Positions 20,421-31,834 of a stretch of 64,000 nt of DNA are shown in pieces. The notes below the pieces were generated by a model. It did no database searches. It saw only the letters and a program-made list of their open reading frames with translations, and was not told the DNA's origin. Positions within the stretch are counted from its first letter, which is position 1; each line of letters begins with the position of its first letter. Made by a program: the position numbers and the translations under genes. The stretch is from Talpa occidentalis (taxonomy: Eukaryota > Chordata > Mammalia > Eulipotyphla > Talpidae). Location of the stretch: the NCBI RefSeq assembly GCF_014898055.3, contig NW_023601543.1:11989314-12053313 (forward strand), written 5' to 3'.

Positions 20421-21220
20421 CCACTTTCTGTTATATCACTTGCAGGCCGAGAGAGTTGGAACAATCAGACAGGTAATTGCTTTGGAATAATGCCCTCCCT
20501 CCCTAATAAAACCACCCCCCTCAAAATCCCCCAAGCCCAATTCATTACAACTTCATATCTTGAAAATTAAAGTTCAAGCTATCCCACAGTTGAAAAACTC
20601 CCAACCCTTATGAGAACTAAGTCTGATAACTTTCACACACCGCATGGTCGGGGCTGCCCTGAGTTAAGCTTATTTCTCATACCTTGCTGTGCTTTCTTGG
20701 TCCTCAGGATATCCTCTTCCCTCGGGCCCCTCCCATAGGCGGGGCCATCCTAAATTCTGTGCAGTTTTCGGTGTACCCGCAGCAATCCCGATCCTTACCT
20801 CTCTCTTGGACTAGAAAGCCTATTAGAATGTGAGTGACTTAGCGATAGAATTTCTGTCATATTGGAGCAACTTTCAATTTGCTATTTTTTTAAAAAAAAA
20901 TTACTTACACAGGTCGGTAGTTCAGGTTTAGTAACACCTCATCTGGACAAAACAGTGGTTGAGACAGTGAGTTTGAAAACCACTTGCATAGATAATTAGG
21001 GCAGGCCAAAATGCCCATTGGTGAGGGTCAGCTTTTTTTTCTGTGAGGTATATTTGCCTAATGCTACAAAAGTTTAAACATGATATTTCTTTAGAATTAG
21101 TTAATTGAGAAACTCCACATCTTTTGGAAGTCCACAACAGGATCACCAGGTGATGTCTTACTGAGGATTCTCCATATGCCAGACCAAATGCTTGGGTTGT
21201 GTTTATCTTGCTAGTATCTC
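20421..21220. other. Single-copy sequence
   Basis: Includes a GC-richer stretch at 20640-20800 without CpG-island density. No exon supported. Confidence 0.4.
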
Positions 21221-21223
21221 TAT

Positions 21224-21709
21224 GACCTTTCCATTTTTAAAAAAGATTTATTTGTTCATGCATACAAGAGCCGGGGTACAGGCCAGATGCGCGGGAGGGT
21301 GAGAGGATTCACCAGAGACAGAATGGGGAACAGAACTGGCAGGCTGACAAAATACACTGCTACTTCCTCTCTTTGTGAGCGCATGCAAGTCACTTCTTTT
21401 GGAGTCGGTAATTTTTCAATTGTCTTAAAGATTTATTTTATGCATACAAGAACTGGGGTGTAAGCCAGAGGTGTGGGCAGGGTGAGAAGATTCACCAGAG
21501 AGAGTGGGGAACAGAACAGGCAGATCTACTGAAATACACTGCTGAAGGGAGCAGCGGGCGAGACGGGAGAAGTCTGCTTCCCCCTGTGGGATTCTTGCCT
21601 GTCCACCAGGATCCAGGATGAAACCTGAGCTGCAGAGGCTGCGGACAGCTTCACAGCGCTGTGATCAACCACCTGCACCGCCAGGGGAGGCCCAGACCAT
21701 TCCATTTTT
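21224..21709 (-). mobile_element. Composite SINE: two modules inside one target-site duplication
   Basis: A single duplication, 'gacctttccattttt' (21224-21238) and 'gaccattccattttt' (21695-21709), encloses a full SINE at the right (about 21425-21694), a 63-bp unrelated spacer (21362-21424) and only the 3' half of a second SINE with its own tail (21239-21361). Read on the minus strand the order is full SINE, spacer, SINE 3' half, A-rich end. Neither internal junction has its own duplication. This fits one retroposition event of a read-through or chimeric transcript. Confidence 0.8.
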
Positions 21710-22139
21710 TTAAAAGCCAAAATCTCCCAAAATCAATTTCAATAGGAGCAGCACAGAAGGTCAAACTTTCAGTCATACGCCATTCTTGTGAAGTCAGGCT
21801 AAAAGGAGGTAGAGACCCATTGAGAAAGTTCAGTTATCTGTCTAGTATTTGAGTTTCTTTGATGAGTAAGTTATGGGAGCCCAGAATCACAGTGACATCA
21901 TTCTTTAATCAGACTGGATGGCAGCAGTCTCACCAGAGAAACATCCACAGATTAGCCTTTGGTGAATTATCTTCTTAATACTAAGGAAATTAGAACATAC
22001 CTTTTTTTTCATCTGAAGAACTGGATATTGAACCACTTTCATGAAAAGAAGATAAAAGCCTGATGAGTTGTGAGTTGTGCAGGATATTAACTTATATCTA
22101 GTTGAGCAAATGTGCAAATTTGTCCTATATGTACGGCAT
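21710..22139. other. Single-copy sequence
   Basis: Nothing recognised. Confidence 0.4.
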
Positions 22140-22215
22140 AAATATATACTTTGTCCACAGCTAGCAGAGTGCCTAGCATGTATTTGACTTTCAGTTAAAA
22201 TTTAAAGAATGAATT
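22140..22215 (-). repeat. L2/MIR terminal fragment
   Basis: 'agcagagtgcctagcatgta', followed by 'taaagaatgaatttgtta', resembles antisense '...cagtgcctggcacatagta...gaatgaatg'. Confidence 0.55.
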
Positions 22216-22735
22216 TGTTACGTTAGCAAAAAAAGCTTAAACATATTGGAGTTATTAAGACATGTTCCCAGTGGAGGTTAGTATAAGTTGAAGTTTGATA
22301 CGGGTAACATCTAATTTGAAAATAACACCAAAGCTTATATTTCAAAAAAAAATCCTTATTTCTAAAACATAAAATTTGAACAGTATCTCACCAGGCTACA
22401 TTGTTCTTTCTTGATTAATATTATAGTGTTTTTCATCTTTGATTTAGCATATGCCGCTTGGGTCAGGTGAAGTTGAAAAGAGGGTCATTTGGAAGCACCA
22501 CTCTATCTAGCCAAAGGAGGTCCTGGAGGTCCCTGCATTGGATTCATTTGGGGGCTCAATATTTTGGGGGGCTATCCCTGCAGTTTTTATATTCTGCAAG
22601 GAAAACTTTCACTTGATGCTGGCTACCAGCAGCCAGGGTTACCTGTGATGTCCTAAATTCCTCAGAGTAAAGTTATTGAGTAGAAGCTTATGTACAGCTG
22701 GTTAATTCACAAATGGAAAATCAATTCAATTGAAA
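22216..22735. other. Single-copy sequence
   Basis: Nothing recognised. Confidence 0.4.
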
Positions 22736-22739
22736 ATAC

Positions 22740-22860
22740 TTGTGCCTACTATGTGCTCAGTCTGTATGTTGTCTTCTATGGAAATATGAGGCATCATCCT
22801 TGACATAGTCCTTGACCCAGAGATATATAAAGGCAGGATCACTACAAATGAAATAGTTAA
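22740..22860 (+). repeat. Ancient dispersed repeat (tattgagcacctactatgtg type)
   Basis: 'gtgcctactatgtgctcagt' followed by 'catcatccttgacatagtcc' fits a common old mammalian repeat segment. Whether it belongs to L1M, L2 or another family I cannot resolve. Confidence 0.45.
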
Positions 22861-22899
22861 AGAACAGTACTAGGCAGTCTGAGAATCATAGCTTTGAGA

Positions 22900-23040
22900 A
22901 CGCACACTAAAGATCATTTAGTCCAAACTTTCCAGTTACAAGGAAGACAGGCTCAGGTTAGGATTAGAATTTTCCAAAGTCTGCCAGACAATTGGTAGAA
23001 ATTGGAACTGATACTCAAGTCTCCCAACTCCTAGCTACTT
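22900..23040 (+). repeat. MIR-related fragment, sense
   Basis: 'agatcatttagtccaaactt', 'tccagttacaaggaagacag' and 'tggaactgatactcaagtct' match the 'agatcatctagtccaacc...' MIR-like repeat order. Confidence 0.6.
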
Positions 23041-23226
23041 CTTTTCTTCTCTCATATAGGTGGCTATATGACATTTTGACATGCTTGCTTTGATCAGCTA
23101 TTTTGATGCTGAGAACTTTTTGATGAGACCATTTTAACATGAGGGGATTTCTACAACAGCCTGCCAACCCAGCTAATAAAATGTTCAGCTACTTTTTTTT
23201 TATTACCAAGTAATGTGCAAAACAGA

Positions 23227-23262
23227 CAGCCTCACCTCATCCCTCAGCCTCACCTCATCCTT
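23227..23262 (+). repeat. Two-copy 18-bp tandem repeat
   Basis: 'cagcctcacctcatccct' at 23227-23244 and 'cagcctcacctcatcctt' at 23245-23262 differ at one base. A purine-rich stretch with GATGGG/GGTGGG words follows to about 23375, possibly a decayed part of the same array on the other strand. The 67-85-codon frames here follow the repeat. Confidence 0.85.
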
Positions 23263-23540
23263 CAGTCTTGAGGGGAGATCCGGGTATGAGGTGGGAGTGG
23301 TGGGGTCAAGGATGGAATGGGCCTCATGGATGGGTTGAAGCTCAGAGAAGGGATGAGGGATGGGGTGGGGGTCATGCACCATCTGGCAGGCAAAGCACAC
23401 ATCAGTGGAGTCATGTGTTTCCCACACTTGGTCATCTTTGAAAGGCCGTTAATCATTCTGGGCACGTTATCTGCACATTCTCTGAGGATTCTTTCATTTT
23501 TTGAACTGTCTGTTTCTTAAAATCTGTGACTTCAAATTTT

Positions 23541-23805
23541 TCTTTTTTTAAAAAGATTTATTTATTTATGTGTACAAGAGCTGGGGTACGGGCCAGAGAT
23601 GCAGAGGGTGAGAGGATCCACCAGAGACAGAGTGGGGAACAGAACAGACTGACTGAAATACACTGCTGAGGGGAGCAGCAGGCGAGACAGGAGAGGTCTG
23701 CTGTGCCATGTGGGTATCACCCTGGCTAGGGATCGAATTTGTGCTGCAGTCACTGTGGATAGCTTCATAGATTGTGTCTTTACCCCTTGCGTCACCAGGG
23801 AGGCC
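23541..23805 (-). mobile_element. tRNA-derived SINE (older subtype)
   Basis: Target duplication 'ctgtgacttcaaatttt' (23524-23540) and 'ctgtgacttcaaacttt' (23806-23822). Full head, body and AATAAA tail on the minus strand. Confidence 0.94.
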
Positions 23806-23822
23806 CTGTGACTTCAAACTTT

Positions 23823-24170
23823 CAAGGAACAGAGTGGGACCGAATATTTGGGTCTCAATATGGTCCCCTAGCTTCAGACCCAGGCCTCACTGGGAATCCT
23901 TGAGTCAATATTTTGTCAGTCCTCTCATTAATATTCCATGTGAAATACTATGGAAAGGCAATATGCTTTTGCTGTTTGAAAAATTATAAAACATCAATAT
24001 TCTGATTTTGAGGACATAGGACTGGTAGAGCCTCTCAAGGCTTATCCTTCTTCAAATTCTAACAAACTTAAGTATATATCTATTTTTTCAGATTACAAAT
24101 ATGAATTTTCACTTCATCAATGCGGTTTTTAGTATAACATTGATGTTAACAACCTACCTCTGAAATGTAA
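23823..24170. other. Single-copy sequence
   Basis: Nothing recognised. Confidence 0.4.
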
Positions 24171-24184
24171 AGAATCTAAAGGCA

Positions 24185-24440
24185 GGGTCTCCCTGGTGGC
24201 GCAGGCTGTTGAGTGCAGCACTGTGAAGCTGTCTGCAGCCACTGCAGTGCGTGTTCGTTCCCTGCTGGCCTGGGAGATACCCACATGGCACAGCAGACCT
24301 CTGCTGTCTCAACCACTGCTCCCATCAGCAGTGTACTTCAGTCAGTTTGCCTTTCTCTGGTGAATCCTCTCACCCTCCCGCACATCTGGCCTGTACCCCA
24401 GTTCTTATATGCGTGAATAAATAAATCTAAAAAAAAAAAA
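24185..24440 (+). mobile_element. tRNA-derived SINE (older subtype), the only plus-oriented copy
   Basis: The head 'gtctccctggtggcgcaggc', the body 'cagcagtgtacttcagtcag' and the tail 'gaataaataaatctaaaaaa' read left to right. The perfect 14-bp duplication 'agaatctaaaggca' lies at 24171-24184 and 24441-24454. This copy gives the family's sense sequence directly, including AATAAA signals in the tail. Confidence 0.95.
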
Positions 24441-24454
24441 AGAATCTAAAGGCA

Positions 24455-24838
24455 AAAAAGGGAATGCATCTTTTAAAATAGTCATGTGGCATAAAATAGA
24501 AAACAAAAGACCTCCGTAGTCTGGTAAGGGTTGAGGAAAAAGTGTCCTGGTGGTAAATGATATAAATTCTTACCAGTCTGTTTTCGTCATGGCTGTACCG
24601 TGGCGTCTGCATCCAAACAGCCATGCCAGAATGTCAAATATAAATATAGGATGTCTGGTTTTTAGCAAAACATTTGAGAGTCTTCTGTAATATCCTTGTG
24701 CATAAGATTGGGAAATTTGACTGCATAACTAGTAATTAGGTAAGTTCACAGCTGGTTGAGCAGCTGATTCAGTGTCAACCTGGGGGACGATGTTTTTTGT
24801 GAAGGGCCACAGGATTTTTTTGGGCTCTACCTGGGCAT
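24455..24838. other. Single-copy sequence
   Basis: Nothing recognised. Confidence 0.4.
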
Positions 24839-24839
24839 T

Positions 24840-24955
24840 CATTCTTCTAACAAACACTAAACATCTACTCTGTAAAAGGCAACCTAGTTAGCACTTAGAA
24901 TACAAAGGTATCTGTATCATGGCCCCTGCCTAACAGAGCAGATTCTTGATCATAA
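24840..24955 (+). repeat. Ancient dispersed repeat (same type as 22740)
   Basis: 'caaacactaaacatctactc', then 'aatacaaaggtatctgtatc' and 'atggcccctgcctaacagag', follow the 'caaatatttattgagc...atccctgccctcatggag' pattern. Confidence 0.5.
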
Positions 24956-24959
24956 TTGA

Positions 24960-25430
24960 TCACTAAGACAGGCTTTTCACTCTGCAGATAACACAAAGCT
25001 GGGTGGTGTGGTTTAATATATAGGATGACAGAATCCAGATTTAAAATGACCTCAACTTGTAGGAACTCCAGGTCAAAACCTACAGGATGAAATTTAACAG
25101 TGATAGATGTAGAGTCTTGAATTTAGGTTTAAAAAATTGCATATGTACAGGATATGAGAGATGTGACTTGGCAGCAGTTTATGTAAAAAGTTCTTGGGGA
25201 TTTAGTTGATCACAAGTTTAATATGAGCCAACAATGTGGTGTAGCTTATTTTTTTTTTCAAGCAAAACAATTTTAGGCTGTATTAGAAGCATGTGTGCTG
25301 ATCAGACCACATCTGGAGTATTATGTTCAAGTATAGTCACCACATTTTATGAACATTGACAAAAGCTGAGTATAGCCAGAGATAGTGAGCAGGATGGGTC
25401 TGAAAATCATGTCACTTGAGCAACGGGGGA
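24960..25430 (+). mobile_element. L3/CR1-clade LINE fragment, sense (pseudogene)
   Basis: 'gataacacaaagctgggtgg' (24982) encodes the ADDTKLGG-like segment after the reverse-transcriptase catalytic motif. It is followed in order by 'ggatgaaatttaacagtgat', 'aatatgagccaacaatgtgg', 'aggctgtattagaagcatgt', 'cagaccacatctggagtatt' and 'atgtcacttgag'. This is the CR1/L3 ORF2 C-terminal order almost without gaps; the frame is lost. Mammalian L3 has been inactive since before placental divergence. Confidence 0.85.
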
Positions 25431-26025
25431 AAGAAAGCAAGCGACGCATTTAACGACTTTTGCTTTAGAATTTAGCTTAGCCCCTTCAAGTCTTAGGTTT
25501 CCCTTGCTCTGTGCACCTATGCTCCTCTGCACAACCCGCCCCCACCCCAACTAGGGCTTTGTTAGAGCAGGAGAGGGAGTCGAGTCTGTGTTTATTGTGA
25601 CACCTGTGAGGCCTGCACCTCGCTTGAAGGAGGGTGGGTCACAGAGATGTTTAGGGAGTGAGAGGGAAATTTCCAGTGTGAGTGCCTTATGTCCAACTGA
25701 GCTGATCAAGAACCAACTTGATCTGTAGTCCTGAATTAAAGAAACAGAAAAGGACCTTAAGAGTTCCTTAAAGTTTTAGAATCTTCCCCCGGCCCCCATC
25801 ATTTGCTTGTGGCCTGTGCTAGGACCTAATGCTAAGTTTGCAAGTCTGCTTTTACAGAAATCTGAAAAAGCATTGTCTGCAAAACCAGCATTTTAAAAAA
25901 GGACTTAAAGTTCAGATACTAATATCAAAGAGAAACAGATGAAAACAATGAGATAACCTTTTTGTATTTTACTCTCAGATCAGGAAAAGAGTATGTAGAA
26001 AGTAATGTCCACTGGCCAGAGAGGA
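25431..26025. other. Single-copy sequence
   Basis: No recognised repeat or exon. Slightly GC-richer at 25520-25650. Confidence 0.4.
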
Positions 26026-26029
26026 TTTA

Positions 26030-26490
26030 GTCAAATGGATGCTCGGACATTTCTGGTACACGCAGAACAACAATTTGGCAATATCTATTATCAAGGGTCT
26101 CAAAAATATTCACTATTTGATCCAGGAATTCTACTTCTGGGATTTTCTCCTTTGAAAGTTATCTTGAATACAGAAAAAAAAAAAAAAACCAAACATCCTT
26201 ATGAACAGAGGTGTTCGCTGATAACAAAAAAATTAGAAACAAAATATTTAATAGTAGAGACGTGACCAGTTATATAAACTGTGATCTGTTCATTTGTTAG
26301 ATTCTTATAAAGCCATTATAGTTTGTAGTTTTTAAAAGATATAAAGCTGTGTTTGTAGCCTGATACAACTTTGTAAAAATAAATAAATCTAAGCCCGTGT
26401 GTCAAAAAATCCTGGAATGTCTTATACTAAAATGTCAGCAGTGGCTATTCTTCAGGATGAGATGATCAATTATTTTTGCATTCCATCTTT
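26030..26490 (+). mobile_element. Ancient L1M 3' end, sense
   Basis: 'aacaacaatttggcaatatc', 'tgatccaggaattctacttc', 'gaacagaggtgttcgctgat' and 'ttcttataaagccattatag', ending 'tcttcaggatgaga', match old L1 3' UTR order. The 86-codon frame at 26005-26265 is incidental. Confidence 0.7.
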
Positions 26491-29400
26491 TTTTTTTTTT
26501 TTTGAAGACAACATTAGTGAGTGCCTTGTTATGTCTAGAAATAGACTTGTGGAGTACTGCTGGTTATGTCAAGGAGATTCTGAATTTGTCAGGAAAAAAC
26601 AAGCCTAATCATCTTTGGTGCAAAATGGATTTTGATTCTAAATTTAATGAAATTATATTTTATTTCATTTCAATTCAAGCCACATGTATATAAATATACA
26701 TCACGAACATTTTTAGATGAAGGGTATGTTAATGAATTCACAAATAAAAGATGATACTACTCTTAAAAAGGAAAATGGTCAGTATCCCAGATTCTAGAGA
26801 GTAAGGTACCTTTTGCAGAGGGAGATGAAAAAATACCTTGCAGGTGGCAGGCACTTACTAAAGTCTTGAATGACTGACTTCTGGAGGTGAAGAGGGAAAA
26901 ATGAGAGATCAGTTGCAAATGGATAAGATTGAATGGCTTGATGTATACTGGAAGAACTGGATATCAGATATTATCTTGTTAAATCAAAATCTGTTCTAAT
27001 GGGTATTTAGATATTGCTCAGATGTATCAAAGTTCAAGCTGGCAAACCTCTGTATACTGTCAAAATGCATCCATTACAAGTAATTTGCAGTAACCAGTGA
27101 CTTTAGACATTTAATTCAGTCCAATTTTCTTCTATCAAAATTACTAGTAGCGTTCCCAATAGCCATTGTTTAACTTAACACATAGCGTGCTTTCTACAAA
27201 GATTTGATGCAAACTTCATTGTGGGCTTCATCTTAATGCGGCCTCTCCCTTCCTTTCTCTAAGGACAGCAGATTCTTGGTCCTCGAGTCACTTGCATCCT
27301 CTTTTTTTCTCCTTTCCCACTTCAGAAAAGGACCCTGCACACCCAGAAGACAGAATGGCTCCAAGTTTGTTCTTACTGGCAGGTCACTTTTTCCTCAGGG
27401 TTAAATAATGGCGCCAGTTTCACTAAGAAACTTCAGAACGTTTGAAAACCATAAAAGTGTGAAAAAGTAGAGTTTTATCCGTGTTTTTTTCAGTGACCCT
27501 GCTTTTGGTGATTGAGCAGTAGCATGTGTATATGTTTCTGCATGGAATTAATTTTCTCCTCTGTTTTATTACACTTTAAAGGTACTGAGGACAAAACTAT
27601 TAATAAGATGAATTTAATAGCAACTATTTTTGTTCCTTAACTTTTTTTTTGGTACTTTTTCCCTTCCCTCTCCCATATTTACCCCCCTTTATTTTAAATA
27701 TTTTCCTTGATCTTTTCTTGTATCCCTTGTTACTGTCTCAATGAAAAGCAAGTTGTTTTTAAATGGACTATCCACTTGTTTTCTGCTCCACATTTCTGCC
27801 AAAGGACAAATCTCTTAGAGCATTGGATTGCTATTTCTACAGAGTCAAAGAATGGAGAGTCTTTGCAACTGGGTTTGATATGCATTTTCTTTTAAGATGT
27901 CCTAGGCTCCTTGATGCTGACAGAGAGATTTGAGATTTTCCGTCTGATAACCAGAAGGTGCAATCTCCCTGAATGTGTATTCTTACAAGGGGATCTGGAG
28001 AACTTGAAAGAAAGCAGTGTACTTCAAAGCTCCTTTCACCTCAACTGCAGTTAACTTGACAGTCTCACTGGTCTGGCGAGTGTTAATAGCTTAATCATTT
28101 GCCTGCAGATAACTCCTCTGGAACCTATAGGTTACTTCAGTGGGGAGAAGCCAGTGGGTCTTTGATCTCCATCTAGATAGAGATAGAATAATCCAGAAAG
28201 AATTCTATTGGAGTAACTTATAGCAGAGACAGCACAATTTTGTGAATGTTTTCCCCCAGTATGTCCAAAATATGTTGGCAAATCTCAGTAGAAGATGAAC
28301 TCCTTCCATTGTTCCAACTTTCCTATGAAATGGAATTTTTGATTACATGATGTTTTTCAATCCATTGTTTTTTTTTAATAAAATGGTTTTAAGAATAATT
28401 ATCTACTGATAGTTAAACATGTCAAATGTTGGTACTTGGTGAGGACAGAGGAAGATTTATGTTGAAAGGAGCAGATGGTACCCCATGGGGTGGAGATGAT
28501 GTAGTAAATTTGTTCTCTTACCATGTACATAAGGTCATGTACAAATGGCCAGAAAGCAAGTGAAAGGTACCCTTGAGGCCCTTTGCACTTAGAAGTCAAC
28601 TTTCTCTCAGGAAAAGCTATTATTCTTCATTTTTGTTTTTATTCAGATCTGGGCCCCAATATTGTATGTTAGTTTTTTTTTTTTTTTTAATCAAAAAAGC
28701 TGGCTGTTTAGTGCTGCTTCATCCAGGGCTTAGATTTCTCTTTGAAGTGGCTGAGGCCCATCTCTCTAATGCAGTTTCTGAAAGCCTCCAGTGATAAACT
28801 AGACTTGAGCTGGTAACCTAGGCAGCATGTTTGGCCTAACTTCCTCTTACCTTGTTGGCCGCATATGATTCTGGGGGTTTAGATAATCCAGAACGCCTAC
28901 TGGTAGGGGCATATTTTCCTCCTTGGTGGTTTGTTAGTTTTGGGAGCAGCTTCCATGTCTCTCTCTGGGGAGGCAGAGACTACCCATTTTCAAGGCTAGA
29001 AGTCCTGCCTCCTCCTTTCCATCTCACCCCACTTCTTTCCACGTCTGGCCTCACCGGGCTTACTGCCTGCCTAGCCATACGCTCAGTACTTAATGTTCTT
29101 GTTCTCTTGTTCTTTCTTGTATTTTTCTTTCTATTTCCCATTTAGTTTGCAATTCTCTGGAGGGGGAGAGAGACCACATTTCCTAGAATAATTCCTTTAT
29201 TAACAAGGTGTATGTGGTCCAGTGACACATTTTTGTTGTCACACTGTTTATGACCAAAAGGAGGAAATGATATAAGAAACATCGGACTCCAGGAGGTCAG
29301 AGAAAAAAAAAGGGGGGGTGGGCAGAGGAGGGGTTGACACTAAGCTCTCACTAAATACTAATTAAAATAATGTCAGCTATACCACAAACATAAATGGGAT

Positions 29401-30190
29401 GTTAGTGTTTATTTTGAGGTGATAGTTCATTGAGTTATTTGAAAGACTGCAGGTAGACTTTGCTCTAGACTGCTCTGAGAATCTTTACTCCAGTACTGGA
29501 ACAACTGTGACCAAAGGCTCAGGTATTATATGACTGGAGATCCTGTGATTCTCCCAAACTTTTTTTTTTTTCACAGAATAAACCAACCTTTATTGCATTT
29601 CCATTTTAATTGTGCAATCCATTGCAATAAAACAATTCCTTATTGAACACAAAATGCTATGGGGGGATGGAGACACAAGCAAAATACTGTCCCTGCCCCC
29701 AGGTTGCTCATGTTCTTGTCCAGGAAGTAAGTCATGAGACAAAAACTGTCACAGGGTGGAATATACTTTTTCAATCACAGAGGAAGGAGAATTTTATTTG
29801 AAATTAAACTAATGAGGTAACCAGGTTTGCCCTTTACCAAAGCAGAGGACCCCATGAAAGCACTCCCTAATTTATCACCCCAAAAATCACCTCATGGGAT
29901 TAAAGGGAAGCGCTTGGTGCCAACTCTGCTTCTCCAGCTGCAGCCTTGTGTGTGCATGCCTCTCTCCTCAGCCTCTTGCTCATTGTATCAGTCAAGGCTG
30001 GTAAGAATCCAGTCAGATTCAGCAAAGTGCAGGAGAGGCAGACTCAGTGCCAGGAAGGCAAGAAAGGGGAGGGGTGGAAATGGTGCCAGTCAGCCCCCTA
30101 CTGGCTCCCCACAGTGTTGCCTTTTCCTTCTTGGGCAATGACTTGTTGTAGAGGACATAGGAGTTCAGTAATAGAGAGCGGCACAAAAGC
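26491..30190. other. Long largely single-copy stretch
   Basis: About 3.7 kb with only possible L2/MIR scraps (for example 26837-26878, 'caggtggcaggcacttacta'). Poly(T) runs lie at 26490-26503, 28672-28688 and 29562-29574. No exon or reading frame looks coding; frames of 90-104 codons at 28852-30218 have no domain-like character. Confidence 0.45.
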
Positions 30191-30194
30191 ATGT

Positions 30195-30500
30195 TTATAC
30201 AGAGTGCATTGCTTATAATAGCCAGCCATTGGGAATGGTGTGTCGCCCTATGATAAAACCATTGAAAATTGTATTTTCAGAGGTTTTCAGTGACAGTGAA
30301 AAATGATCACAAAATAAGGCATGTAGAAAAAAAAATCAAACAATATACCTAATCACAGTTGATGGCTTGTAATACACAAAGTACTATAAAATAATGCTAA
30401 ACTATTAATGGAGATTATTTTTGAGTGGTGGGATCATACTTTCTTCTTTGTATTGTATATAATAGTAGATTTAAAATTTTTATAATCAGAAAAAATAAAC
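30195..30500 (+). mobile_element. Ancient L1M 3' end, sense
   Basis: 'gcattgcttataatagccag', 'gataaaaccattgaaaattg' and 'agattatttttgagtggtgg', then 'tattgtatataatagtagat', follow the L1M tail order ('...attatttataatagcaaaa... gagtggtggga'). Confidence 0.65.
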
Positions 30501-30714
30501 TCATGTACCAAGATGGAGATAATTTTTTTTTCTGTGAGCAAAACTAATATATTTGCATTATAGAAAACATTTTAAATGAAAAAGGTAAAATAACAGCATT
30601 GCAGTGCTTTTAGAGGTCTTTTTTCTGCTGCTGAATGAAATAGTGAGGACCCAAATATTGGGTTAATACAAGATATTTCAAAGTAGGTCTTTGAATTCAG
30701 ATGGCATCTCTATG

Positions 30715-30910
30715 CATGATTTTTAGAAATGGAAAGGACCTTGTATATCTCCTGGCCCATCCCCTGATAAAGCTCAGCAGTAGATTTTGACAATATCCTT
30801 TGCTGGGCACAATTCAAATACATGTGAGACTCAGAACATCTAAATGACTTGCTTTAGATCACATAACCACCTCCAGAAATCTGGAGATGCCTAATCCTTT
30901 GCTCAGTCAA
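30715..30910 (+). repeat. MIR-related fragment, sense
   Basis: 'agaaatggaaaggaccttgt', 'atatctcctggcccatcccc' and 'gctttagatcacataaccac' resemble the 'gctggaagggaccttagaga...ggtcacacagc' type of old repeat. Confidence 0.55.
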
Positions 30911-30967
30911 TTTTACTTCCAATGGAGAAAGACTGTCGTGGCTTTCTTAAAAACATAAGTTTATTTT

Positions 30968-31230
30968 TTTTAAAGATTTATTTATTTATGCATACAAGAA
31001 CTGGGGTACAGGCCAGAGGTGTGGATGGTAAGAGGATTCACCAGAGACAGAGTGGGGAACAGAACAGGTAGACTGAAACACACTGCTGAGGGGAGCAGCA
31101 GGCGAGTCAGGAGAGGTCTGCTGCGCCATGTGGGTTGCTCCCTGGCTGGCTGGGGGATCAAACTCATGCTGCAGTGGCTGTGGATTGCTTCATAGGTTGT
31201 GTCTTAACCCCTTGTGCCACCAGGGAGGCC
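30968..31230 (-). mobile_element. tRNA-derived SINE (older subtype)
   Basis: Minus-strand head 'ggcctccctggtggcacaag' and tail 'ataaataaatctttaaaaaa', which shows AATAAA and TCTTT together. Duplication 'aagtttatttt' (30957-30967) and 'aactttatttt' (31231-31241). Confidence 0.9.
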
Positions 31231-31241
31231 AACTTTATTTT

Positions 31242-31830
31242 GTTAAAAAGGAATTGTCTTCTTCAGATGTATGATGTTAATTTAAAAATATCTAATGACA
31301 AATTTAAAGGGTGTGTGTGTTTGAAAGGAGTAAATTCTTTGCTTTGGTGAAATACAAAAATTGGTGCTGTGTTTGTGAATGTTTCCAATTACACAAAGAG
31401 AACGCTAATATTAAATAAATATTTGGTATAAAAATTCACTTAGGTTAATGTATTCGAAGGCTTTTGGCTATGTCCTTTTAAAGAAAAAAAAGAGAGAGAA
31501 TTATTTGACACAGTTAATTTCTGAATCAAATGCTAGCATTTCAGATACCATTAAATATATCTACCATATAGAAAAGGTTCTTTTGTTAGATTTTTTAGTG
31601 GTGTATTATTGGATTTACCAGAAATACAGTTATTCTTTTATTTGATCTGCTTCAGAAAAAGGAGTTGGTTTGATTCGAACAAATTCCTGGAAAACCAATG
31701 TGATTGTCTTTATGAGCAATTTAACAACATATTCTTCCAAGAAAAGAGATGGACAGTACAAAACAATTTACTTTAAAAAATGAATCCTACCTTGGGGAAA
31801 TGTTCCCAAGTTCCTTTTGGGTGGTGTTTG
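31242..31830. other. Single-copy sequence
   Basis: Nothing recognised; AT-rich. Confidence 0.4.
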
Positions 31831-31834
31831 GTGG

